Source of the DNA: a bacterium BMS3Bbin07
Lineage (GTDB): Bacteria > Nitrospirota > Thermodesulfovibrionia > Thermodesulfovibrionales > JdFR-85
Assembly (NCBI GenBank): GCA_002898135.1
Contig: BDTQ01000018.1
Coordinates: forward strand, 1-7,985
Length of the DNA stretch: 7,985 bases
Reading direction: 5' to 3'
Below the pieces are notes generated by a model. The model made no database searches and had not been told where the DNA came from. It saw only the letters and a list, made by a program, of their open reading frames with translations. This document shows positions 1-5,937 of this stretch, piece by piece. Each line of letters begins with the position of its first letter. Positions within the stretch are counted from its first letter, which is position 1. The translations under genes were made by a program, and so were the position numbers.

Positions 1-267
1 GGGTACAGCAAAAATATAGGCATCAGCCCTCTCAATCTTATCAATCAACTCCTGCATGCCATCATGCAGTACGCATTCACCCGGTGCATCACCGGGTTTC
101 TGGGTACAGACCCGGCAGTTAAGACAAAACCCGATAGGGTATTCACGCAGGAGGATATGCTCGACCTCTGCACCGGCTGTCTCTACGGCCTGAACCATGG
201 CCCCGACAGTTTGATCGGTAATGCCATTGTTCCGGTAAGAACCGTTAATCGCAAGTATCCTGGCCAT
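1..267 (-). CDS. Iron-sulfur flavoprotein / NADPH-dependent FMN reductase-like protein (3' end outside window)
   Basis: Only the first 89 codons lie in the window; the gene runs off position 1. The protein opens with MARILAINGSYRNNG, the beta-1 strand and phosphate-binding loop of the flavodoxin-like FMN reductase fold (G9-S10 in a GSYR loop that would hold the FMN phosphate). Residues 48-65 carry four cysteines (C48, C51, C54, C65), giving CxxCxxC plus a later Cys. This resembles the compact [4Fe-4S] motif of archaeal and bacterial iron-sulfur flavoproteins (Isf), although the last spacing (10 residues) is longer than in the classic motif. The end, ADAYIFAVP, is the typical strand before the second FMN loop. 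The ATG at 265-267 is preceded by a GAGGGG ribosome-binding site about 5 nt upstream. Likely a cytoplasmic redox flavoprotein. The fold call is firm; the Fe-S cluster is inference. Confidence 0.85.
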   Translation of the reverse strand, partial: MARILAINGSYRNNGITDQTVGAMVQAVETAGAEVEHILLREYPIGFCLNCRVCTQKPGDAPGECVLHDGMQELIDKIERADAYIFAVP

Positions 268-319
268 GGTTTCCCCTCACTTCTGCAACAAGACAACTGT
301 TGTCCCTCTTGATATAGAC

Positions 320-348
320 AAGATAACACAAAGCGTCGACAATGGCAA
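320..348 (-). promoter_or_regulatory. Putative sigma70-type promoter of the flavoprotein gene
   Basis: On the minus strand a -35 hexamer TTGCCA (343-348) lies 17 nt from a -10 hexamer TATCTT (320-325). Transcription would start near position 313, about 46 nt before the ATG at 267. This suggests the flavoprotein gene is not simply the last gene of the upstream barrel operon. I see no convincing terminator with a T-tract in 349-397 after the barrel gene, so read-through is also possible. The -10 box matches consensus at four of six positions, so this is a moderate call. Confidence 0.4.
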
Positions 349-397
349 CACAATGAGGGGCTGGTTCGCCCGTAGTGTCACGTCTTGAACTGCTTAG

Positions 398-1663
398 TCA
401 GAAATACAGCCGTATCGACGTAAAATAGATATCGGGATACATGCCGAACTCTGATTTAATCTCCCTCTCCGCCAGACCTGAAACCTCGTTGATACGCGTC
501 TCCGGTTTACGGCCGGTGCTGATAAAGGCCCCAGCGTCAATATAGACATCCTCGGCAAAGTTGAACTCAAACAGGGCTGAAAGGTATGCCGACATGTCCA
601 CGGCATTCAGCAGGGCCTGGGCTGTAAAGTTAATGAGCGGCGTAATCTCATAGGCAAGGCCCGGGGCAATGTAGTGCCTGCCTGCAAGGTAGACTGAGCC
701 TTCGGTATAGGCAATCCCGGCAAAAGCCTCCGGATATTCTTCAGGCTTGCCCCTGCCCGCCCCGTTAAAGTGATACTCGATAAAACCATACAGGCCGTTG
801 CCGATATTATAGTCAAGGCCTGTGGAAAGCCTGAAATAGTCTTCTTCAGGAGTGTAGTCGGCAGTTGCATTGGCAAAGGTATATGCTGCCTCCAGCCAGT
901 ATCCGGCACCACCGATTGAGCGGGCAACATCAAGGCCGAGGAGCAGGTTTTCCTTGAAGACAATCGTTATGAACGTCAGGTCAGTCTTGAGGAGATAGTT
1001 TCTTGAACGCAAAAAGAGGGCACTCTCTGCGGCCCTGAATTTATCACCAAAGACAATGCCGCCGTCCAACTCCCCCATATCTCCAACCGGCATCTTCGCC
1101 CTTATTGCATCAATCCCGATCCGTTCCTCCTGGTTAAGCACTTCATAGGCATAAGGGGCAAGCACATCAGTAGGGTTTATGACACGGGCTGAACCAAAGG
1201 CAACAGGCTGGCGGCCGAGATAAAGGTCGGCAGCGGGCAGATTAAGCGTGATAAAGGCGCGGTCAAGGTTTTGTGTGACTGTGAATGAACTCTTCAAATC
1301 ATCTCTCCGCGGATAAAGTCTCTCCCCCAGGTCAAAAGCACGGTATGAGTAGGGCTCAGGCCTTGGCAGCGAAGCATACAGAAGGTCACCCTCCATCGGC
1401 TGAACGGTTGGGGTTATCTCATAGGCAAGCTCTGCCGAGAGCCGGTCACGGGGCTGATAAGAGAGGTCCAGCCTTAAAACATTAAAAGCCCCTCCGTCTA
1501 AAGCACTATCTGACTCCCCGGCACCACCTGTATCAGTCACAGTAAAAAATCCCTTCAGGTAGCCGCTTAACCTTATATCTTTTTCATCTCCGTATGCCGG
1601 GCCTGTCAATACAGAGATGACCAGAAAGACAAGAAAACCAACAACCCCGTTCTTCAACTTCAA
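398..1663 (-). CDS. Outer-membrane beta-barrel protein of the LolA-like/ABC transport cluster
   Basis: The 421-residue protein has a Sec signal peptide (K2, K4, hydrophobic core about 7-20, likely cleavage after AYG at residue 25). The mature part is made of alternating amphipathic strands with many aromatic residues, and it ends in SIRLYF; the terminal Phe is the usual recognition signal for outer-membrane barrel assembly. A GRQPVAFG motif (150-157) followed by NPTDVLAP (163-170) recalls porin-like families of the DUF1302 type, in which a GRQ...NPTD segment follows the first strands. I cannot assign a named family. It is the last gene of a cluster with a LolA-like carrier, two permeases and an ATPase, so an outer-membrane exit or receiving role is inferred. 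The start is TTG, directly preceded by an in-frame TGA. It is separated from the ATPase gene by 196 nt of structured sequence, so it may be regulated differently. Confidence 0.85.
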   Translation of the reverse strand: MKLKNGVVGFLVFLVISVLTGPAYGDEKDIRLSGYLKGFFTVTDTGGAGESDSALDGGAFNVLRLDLSYQPRDRLSAELAYEITPTVQPMEGDLLYASLPRPEPYSYRAFDLGERLYPRRDDLKSSFTVTQNLDRAFITLNLPAADLYLGRQPVAFGSARVINPTDVLAPYAYEVLNQEERIGIDAIRAKMPVGDMGELDGGIVFGDKFRAAESALFLRSRNYLLKTDLTFITIVFKENLLLGLDVARSIGGAGYWLEAAYTFANATADYTPEEDYFRLSTGLDYNIGNGLYGFIEYHFNGAGRGKPEEYPEAFAGIAYTEGSVYLAGRHYIAPGLAYEITPLINFTAQALLNAVDMSAYLSALFEFNFAEDVYIDAGAFISTGRKPETRINEVSGLAEREIKSEFGMYPDIYFTSIRLYF

Positions 1664-1674
1664 TCACCCTCCCC
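1664..1674 (-). promoter_or_regulatory. Ribosome-binding site supporting a TTG start for the barrel gene
   Basis: On the minus strand GGGGAGGG (1667-1674) sits just before TGA and then TTG (1661-1663). The TGA is in frame, so no start further upstream is possible. The gap of GGAGG to the first TTG is about 4 nt, and a second TTG at codon 3 would have a gap of about 10 nt. No ATG or GTG alternative keeps the complete signal peptide, so a TTG start is the best reading. Confidence 0.6.
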
Positions 1675-1694
1675 TAAAACAAACCGCAATCGCA

Positions 1695-1838
1695 GGACTG
1701 AGACATGGGTACCGAGTCTTCACTCATTCTCATCCCGGCATTCAGCCGGGGCTCCGAGGAAATCATCACACTTCACCATCCAAGTGAAGTTTATGTGATG
1801 ATTAAATCCGTTCAAACTCGACACCCAGGCCTCAGTCC
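1695..1838 (-). other. Branched inverted-repeat structure, possible structured RNA leader between ATPase and barrel genes
   Basis: Outer arms 1695-1717 and 1816-1838 are inverted repeats matching at 19 of 23 positions (GGACTGAG at the ends). They enclose two further hairpins. The first pairs 1761-1769 with 1795-1803 (AATCATCAC/GTGATGATT) and then 1770-1776 with 1784-1790 (ACTTCAC/GTGAAGT), with a 4-nt bulge and a 7-nt loop. The second pairs 1734-1739 with 1745-1750 (CCCGGC/GCCGGG) around a 5-nt loop. Together they give a three-way junction. On the minus strand three of the four outer mismatches become G-U pairs (1830/1703, 1822/1711, 1821/1712), and the stem extends by one more G-U (1815/1718) and one A-U. 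On the plus strand the same positions are A-C mismatches. The 3' end lies about 20 nt before the barrel's ribosome-binding site. It could be a translation or mRNA-stability element, or a remnant of a small repeat element; I see no flanking target duplication and no T-tract. Confidence 0.55.
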
Positions 1839-1859
1839 AAAAACTGACGGAATTTCTGT

Positions 1860-2570
1860 TTACCCGCCCCGGCTTCTGAGCTGATCGCTCTCAATTTGTC
1901 CATCCCTCAACATTATGAGTCTTCTTGACTTCTCCATGATCATGCGGTCATGGGTGGAGAAGATAAAGGTCATACCGCTCTTTTCATTCAAACTACTCAT
2001 CATGTCAAGCAAGGCAGCTCCGGTTGCTGAATCAAGGTTGGCCGTCGGCTCGTCAGCAAGGATAATGTCGGGCCTGGAAACCATGGCCCTTGCAACAGCT
2101 ACACGCTGCTGCTGTCCGCCGGAGAGCTGTATGGGCAGCCGCTTGTCCATGCCCTCAAGACCGACCTCTCTTAAAATAGCCTTTACACGCTGACTCCTCT
2201 CCTGCTCCGGAACCCCCTGCAGGAGCATAACGTACTCGACGTTTTCCTTTACAGTCAGCACAGGGATAAGGTTGTAGGACTGAAAAATAAAACCGATATG
2301 GTCACGTCTGAAGTCGGAAAGCTCGTTTCCGCTCATCTCGTTTATTGGTTTGCCCGCGAGAATTACACGGCCTGATGAAGGGGTATCGAGCCCGCCGATG
2401 ATATTTAAAAGGGTGGTCTTGCCGGAACCTGACGGACCTGCAATTGCGGTAAACTCCCCCCTCTTTATGCTCAGGCTTAAGGATTTCAGCGCCCGCACCT
2501 CAACCTCGCCGCTCCGGTAATTCCTGGAGACGCTTTCCACCCTGATTACCTCATTTTCGTTATCTCTCAT
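1860..2570 (-). CDS. ABC transporter ATPase, LolD/MacB type
   Basis: This 236-residue protein is a complete ABC nucleotide-binding domain with every key motif: Walker A GPSGSGKTT (45-53), Q-loop Gln97 in FIFQSYNLIP, signature LSGGQQQR (149-156), Walker B IILADE (169-174) with catalytic Glu174, D-loop ANLD (177-180) and H-loop His207 in STHD. The PSGSGKTTLLNIIGGLD and FQSYNLIP segments are typical of the LolD/MacB/FtsE branch (mechanotransmission transporters), which drives FtsX-domain permeases rather than importers. It acts as a dimer on the cytoplasmic face beneath the two permeases encoded just upstream. The ATG at 2568-2570 follows the permease stop by 10 nt, and its ribosome-binding site GGAGAGGGG overlaps that stop, indicating translational coupling. 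Calling it lolD outright is not justified because the partners differ from LolC and LolE. Confidence 0.95.
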   Translation of the reverse strand: MRDNENEVIRVESVSRNYRSGEVEVRALKSLSLSIKRGEFTAIAGPSGSGKTTLLNIIGGLDTPSSGRVILAGKPINEMSGNELSDFRRDHIGFIFQSYNLIPVLTVKENVEYVMLLQGVPEQERSQRVKAILREVGLEGMDKRLPIQLSGGQQQRVAVARAMVSRPDIILADEPTANLDSATGAALLDMMSSLNEKSGMTFIFSTHDRMIMEKSRRLIMLRDGQIESDQLRSRGG

Positions 2571-2580
2571 ACCCCTCTCC

Positions 2581-3816
2581 TCAAAAACTCCTCTTCATCG
2601 CCTTTGCCGGTGTTAGCCTGGCAGCGTACCAGGCCGGATAAAGAGCGGCAACAAGCGTAAAGAAGAGCACATATAGTGGATTCAGTAAATACTGCCGGAC
2701 ATTCATTACAGGATAAATAAGCTCGTTTATGGTTGTACCGGCAAACTCTATGCCCCTGTAATCTATCCCGTAAACAGAGAAGAGCCAGCTGAAGAAAAAG
2801 CCGATTGCACTGCCGATAATAATGCTGATTATTGCAAGACAGCCCCCCTCCAAAAGGATCATAAGTGCCATTCTGAGGGGTCTTGTGCCTATGGCGCGCA
2901 GCACCCCGAACTCAAACATCCTCTCGTAAAGGGACATAAAGAGCGTGTTCATTATGGTAAGTCCGACTATGCCGAAGATTATGGAGGCGGTTATTGCTTT
3001 TGAAAGGGTGGACATCTCCAGGACGGCCTCCATCTGGGGCATGATGTCTTTCCAGCCAATGGCCTCGTTGCCGTACCGGGAATATCTCTTCCAGAAACCA
3101 AGAGAGCGGTTTCCGGCATCTTCGAGATTATGAAAACGCAATGCTATCTCATGTACGCCCTGTCCCAGACCGAGTATTTCCTGGGATTTCTTCAGCCCTG
3201 TAAAGGCTACTGCACTGTCCAGCTCCTGAATGCCGAAGCGAAATATACCGCTCACCCTCAACATCTCCTGTGATAAATCACCGGTTCCTGCCTGGGCCAC
3301 TGTAACAACCACACGGTCGCCAACTCCTACTTCAAGGACCTCGGCGGTTTTTGATCCGATGAGTATCTGCTGTGTATTACTGCCCCCAAGGTATTTCCCC
3401 TCTGTTATGGCCTCATCTATTTTGGATATATCACGCTCCTGTGCCGGATCAATGCCGTAGAGCATAATGGATGTGACATTCGCCGCTGACGCAAGCATGG
3501 CAAACGATTCTGTACGCAGGGAGAAAGCCTGAATCCTCTCTTCCTTCTTCAGGCCGTCAACAACCCATTGAAGGTTATTAATGGTCTTTTCTACCTCGAG
3601 TGTATCTCTGAACCCCTGAGCATGGATCTGTCCCTGACCGGCAAACGTGTCAGTGGAGGTCCTGATCATGCTTTCATTTATGCCCGTCATAAAGGCATCA
3701 CCAAAGATCATCACAGCCAGTCCAATGCCGATGGCAATACCGGAAAGGATAGTCCTTCTTGTATTACGGAAAATATTCCGCCATGCAAGCTTTAAAAGGA
3801 TCACGGCTTTCTCCAC
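2581..3816 (-). CDS. FtsX/MacB-type ABC transporter permease (second permease)
   Basis: The 411 residues show the four-helix layout of LolC/LolE and MacB: an amphipathic N-terminus (LLKLAWRNIFRNTRR), TM1 about 22-44, a periplasmic MacB_PCD-like domain about 45-265, then TM2 about 273-296, TM3 about 315-348 and TM4 about 378-398. The cytoplasmic coupling segment EFGVLRAIGTRP (302-313) after TM2 and the end AARLTPAKAMK are hallmarks of the FtsX domain. It is a paralogue of the permease upstream, with the same length and organisation, so the transporter is probably a heterodimer like LolCE. The first possible start is GTG at 3814-3816, 3 nt after the previous stop, but its ribosome-binding site is poor. 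A second GTG at codon 5 (3802-3804) has GGAG 6 nt upstream and gives the more typical start VILLKLAWRN. The ATPase gene follows within 10 nt. Confidence 0.93.
   Translation of the reverse strand: MEKAVILLKLAWRNIFRNTRRTILSGIAIGIGLAVMIFGDAFMTGINESMIRTSTDTFAGQGQIHAQGFRDTLEVEKTINNLQWVVDGLKKEERIQAFSLRTESFAMLASAANVTSIMLYGIDPAQERDISKIDEAITEGKYLGGSNTQQILIGSKTAEVLEVGVGDRVVVTVAQAGTGDLSQEMLRVSGIFRFGIQELDSAVAFTGLKKSQEILGLGQGVHEIALRFHNLEDAGNRSLGFWKRYSRYGNEAIGWKDIMPQMEAVLEMSTLSKAITASIIFGIVGLTIMNTLFMSLYERMFEFGVLRAIGTRPLRMALMILLEGGCLAIISIIIGSAIGFFFSWLFSVYGIDYRGIEFAGTTINELIYPVMNVRQYLLNPLYVLFFTLVAALYPAWYAARLTPAKAMKRSF
3802..3816 (-). promoter_or_regulatory. Start-site ambiguity of the second permease: two GTG codons, one with a ribosome-binding site
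   Basis: On the minus strand the sequence reads GTGGAGAAAGCCGTG. The GGAG lying between the two GTG codons is spaced 6 nt from the second one, at 3802-3804. The first GTG has only a GAGG about 12 nt away. The shorter form starting at 3804 is favoured; it would lie 15 nt after the preceding stop codon. Confidence 0.5.
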
Positions 3817-3819
3817 ATA

Positions 3820-5037
3820 TCAAATAGACCTCATAGCCTTGACAGGCTCTACCCTTGCAGCACGTATTGCCGGAAAAACACTCACAACAAGGGCCGTTAA
3901 CACTGTCACTGCAGCAGGCAGGAGAATGGACTTGAGTGAAACCATCCCCACCATTTTTTCAAATACAATACCCCCGTATTCAATCGGAACGGGATAACTT
4001 ATGCCGTATATGGAGAGGAGATAATTGCCAAGCACACCAAAAACCCCGCCAAGCATGACTCCGAAAACCGAGAGCACTCCTGTTTCAATCATGATAAGAA
4101 GAAAGACCTTTACGGGCCTTGTGCCGAGTGCCCGCAAGAGGCCGAATTCATGAGTGCGTTCCAGGATGGTCATGAGCACGGTATTAAGAACCCCGACGGC
4201 AACTATAATCATGATAATCAAAAGCGATATATAAGTGCCCTTTACATCCGCCTGCATTGCCTGATAAAACTGCTTCTCCACCACCTGCCAGGGTTCAACA
4301 TCAAGTGATGGGTCATTAAGTCTTGTTCTAATCAGAGCGGCAATCTCCCTTGATTTCCTCTGATCGGTAAGGACAATGGCTATTTCGTGTATACGATTAT
4401 CAAGCACAAGGAATTCCTGGGCAGTCTTGATATGCATATAACAATTCATCCGCTCAGAGGTGTCCCCGGCAGACCCTGAAAAACCAACAACATTAAAGAG
4501 ATCGTTTGCGATTGAACCGTCAGCGCCCTGTGAGATGAGCACAAGTTCATCGCCTATATCTGCATTTAAAATCCTTGCAAGACCGCTGCCGATGACAACC
4601 TCCCTGAGAGGTCTGCCGGAGATAAATCTCCCTCTCCTGACCTTCTCCCTGAGCCGAGTTGTCCGGGCTTCTCTTTCGGGGTCTATGCCTATTATCCTGA
4701 CGCCGGTTGTCTTTGTGCCGATAAAGGCAAGGGCCGGTGAATAAAGACGCGGGGCCCATGCCTGCACCTCGGGAACAGCCTCAATCCTTGAGCCCAGGGC
4801 CTCATAGTTGCTGATGGTCTTGTAGAGAGAGCGCCTGTCAAGATATCCCTTCCTGTGGATCTGTATATGGCCTGTATGGTCTCTTGTGAACATATCAATG
4901 ATGCTGGAGTACGTGCCGTCTGAAACACCGATAGACAGTGAGAAGAGGAAGTAACCTCCAGCCATCATGATGATGGTCAGGAGGGAGCGCCGTTTCTGCC
5001 GGAAGACGTTTCTGAAGGCTATCTTTAAAATAATCAT
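3820..5037 (-). CDS. FtsX/MacB-type ABC transporter permease (first permease)
   Basis: The 405-residue inner-membrane protein begins MIILKIAFRNVFRQKRR, the standard amphipathic start of this family. It has TM1 about 17-39, a periplasmic domain of about 225 residues, TM2 about 268-291, TM3 about 310-343 and TM4 about 370-392. HEFGLLRALGTRP (296-308) is the FtsX-domain coupling helix contacting the ATPase, and AARVEPVKAMR closes the domain as in MacB and LolC/E. In the periplasmic domain the loop SQGADGSIAND (169-179), ahead of LFNVVG, is short and MacB-like rather than the long proline-containing Hook that binds LolA in LolC, as far as I recall that sequence. The gene starts 3 nt after the LolA-like gene and has a near-perfect ribosome-binding site. 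Probable role: half of the inner-membrane channel or extractor pairing with the downstream paralogue. Confidence 0.93.
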   Translation of the reverse strand: MIILKIAFRNVFRQKRRSLLTIIMMAGGYFLFSLSIGVSDGTYSSIIDMFTRDHTGHIQIHRKGYLDRRSLYKTISNYEALGSRIEAVPEVQAWAPRLYSPALAFIGTKTTGVRIIGIDPEREARTTRLREKVRRGRFISGRPLREVVIGSGLARILNADIGDELVLISQGADGSIANDLFNVVGFSGSAGDTSERMNCYMHIKTAQEFLVLDNRIHEIAIVLTDQRKSREIAALIRTRLNDPSLDVEPWQVVEKQFYQAMQADVKGTYISLLIIMIIVAVGVLNTVLMTILERTHEFGLLRALGTRPVKVFLLIMIETGVLSVFGVMLGGVFGVLGNYLLSIYGISYPVPIEYGGIVFEKMVGMVSLKSILLPAAVTVLTALVVSVFPAIRAARVEPVKAMRSI

Positions 5038-5040
5038 CCT

Positions 5041-5850
5041 TCACCTCCTCTTCCTCTGGAGGTTCCGGAGGGTAAAGGTTTCCCTGTCCGGTTTTATATT
5101 GAAGCGAACGTCAAGATACCGGATAACGGTCTTGTGCCCTTTCTTGTTCAACGGCGTCATCTCAAGGACTGCAGGCAGTTTCCGGTCACCGAACATCCTG
5201 ATATCCTTATACTCCATGACTCGCATCTTTCTGCCCTTTTCATCAAAATAAACCAGCCTTACCGGTATATAGTCATCCTTGCGGACTGTTACTATTATCT
5301 TGCCCCAGACGCTTGGTGTATCTCTCTTCGGTATAAGTTCGATATAGTAATGGGCTTTATCAGCCCCTTCAGGGTTGATCAGCCTTGCACTGTAATCCCT
5401 CAACAATGAGCTCTCCTTTACAAGGTCGTCGTTGGTAAAATCAGACCCCATCCAGGAACCCATCATCATTGAAGGCGGAACCTTCATAACCTTGTTGATC
5501 TTTGGAAAATAGTTCCACATTTCGCTCCCGATGCGAAGGGTTGCAATGCCTGCGTCCTTTTTGGGGGAGGTGATATAGAGGAATGTCTTATCCATCCCTT
5601 CAGTCCATATCTTCATCCTGAGCGTGCGTCTCCAGTCAGGAGTGATGATCGTCATCTCGATCTCTCCATAACTCGTATCACTGCGGTAGAGCCTGTCGAC
5701 CCTGTCGATTATCTCCTGAACTTCAGGGCTCCTCTCTGCGGCTGCCGAGGGGTGGAGACTCGTAAACACCCCTGCTGCTGTTGTTATTATTATTATTATT
5801 AAAACAATCAGGAGGCACATAATCCGGCTCTTCCGCAATATAAGAAACAT
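5041..5850 (-). CDS. LolA-like outer-membrane lipoprotein-sorting family protein (periplasmic carrier)
   Basis: The 269-residue protein has an N-terminal signal peptide: a basic n-region RKSR at 6-9, a very hydrophobic core about 11-28, and likely cleavage after AAA at residue 38. The mature part matches the LolA-like family usually labelled outer membrane lipoprotein-sorting protein (Pfam LolA_like type), with successive beta strands of a half-barrel. Its most characteristic stretch is MWNYFPKINKVMKVPPSMM (111-129), then GSWMGSDFTNDDL (131-143), then VWGKI and YIPVRLVYFDEKGR (195-207). There is no lipobox, so it should be soluble in the periplasm. Such proteins bind acyl chains and accompany lipid or lipoprotein exporters. 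It is the first gene of the cluster. Codons 19-23 are five consecutive ATA. The ATG at 5850 has almost no ribosome-binding site, and a later ATG (codon 11, 5820) is possible, but it would lose the basic n-region. Confidence 0.88.
   Translation of the reverse strand: MFLILRKSRIMCLLIVLIIIIITTAAGVFTSLHPSAAAERSPEVQEIIDRVDRLYRSDTSYGEIEMTIITPDWRRTLRMKIWTEGMDKTFLYITSPKKDAGIATLRIGSEMWNYFPKINKVMKVPPSMMMGSWMGSDFTNDDLVKESSLLRDYSARLINPEGADKAHYYIELIPKRDTPSVWGKIIVTVRKDDYIPVRLVYFDEKGRKMRVMEYKDIRMFGDRKLPAVLEMTPLNKKGHKTVIRYLDVRFNIKPDRETFTLRNLQRKRR
5044..5049 (-). promoter_or_regulatory. Strong Shine-Dalgarno site embedded in the end of the LolA-like gene
   Basis: AGGAGG on the minus strand encodes the last two Arg codons of the LolA-like protein and is followed at once by its TGA. 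The ATG of the first permease lies 6 nt after it. This couples translation of carrier and permease and fixes the permease start at 5037. Confidence 0.8.
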
Positions 5851-5856
5851 GCCTGA

Positions 5857-5885
5857 ATTTTAGCACATACTGTACCGAGAAGCAA
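5857..5885 (-). promoter_or_regulatory. Putative promoter of the envelope-transport operon (extended -10)
   Basis: The minus strand has TAAAAT at 5857-5862 preceded by TGC, forming an extended -10 element, and TTGCTT at 5880-5885 as a weak -35 with a 17-nt spacer. The predicted transcription start falls at about 5850, on the first base of the LolA-like ATG. The mRNA would then be leaderless, or translation would begin at the internal ATG at 5820. The extended -10 is the stronger part of this call. Confidence 0.45.
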
Positions 5886-5908
5886 TTTCGCCTTTAAAAC
5901 TCCGGGTC

Positions 5909-5937
5909 TTGACAAAACGGGATAAATGCATGATAAT
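5909..5937 (+). promoter_or_regulatory. Sigma70-type promoter of the small lipoprotein gene
   Basis: A perfect -35 hexamer TTGACA (5909-5914) and a near-consensus -10 hexamer GATAAT (5932-5937) are separated by the ideal 17 nt. Transcription would begin around 5944, leaving a leader of about 59 nt before the ATG at 6003. This is the best-looking promoter in the window and should be strong unless repressed. It lies back to back with the operon promoter on the other strand. Confidence 0.7.

Noticed and set aside
64..312. Open reading frame of 82 codons on the plus strand
   Set aside because: It is antisense to the flavoprotein gene, whose minus-strand frame has a recognisable flavodoxin-fold start, a cysteine motif and a good ribosome-binding site.
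349..397. GGGC/GCCC hairpin downstream of the barrel gene as a terminator
   Set aside because: The stem is only 4 bp and has no T-tract on the minus strand.
607..963. Open reading frame of 118 codons on the minus strand inside the barrel gene
   Set aside because: It is a shifted frame of the barrel gene with no family signature and no ribosome-binding site. The enclosing frame has a signal peptide and the C-terminal Phe of a barrel protein.
1695..1838. Intergenic inverted repeats as an insertion sequence or MITE
   Set aside because: No target-site duplication flanks the arms, no transposase fragment is present, and the wobble pattern is strand-specific. A genome-wide copy search would be needed to exclude it fully.
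3647..3997. Open reading frame of 116 codons on the plus strand
   Set aside because: It is antisense across the junction of the two permease genes, both of which have clear FtsX-domain motifs on the other strand.
1860..5850. Naming the transporter genes lolA, lolC, lolE and lolD
   Set aside because: The architecture is Lol-like, but the gene order, the beta-barrel partner and the apparently short Hook loops do not support equating them with the housekeeping Lol system.
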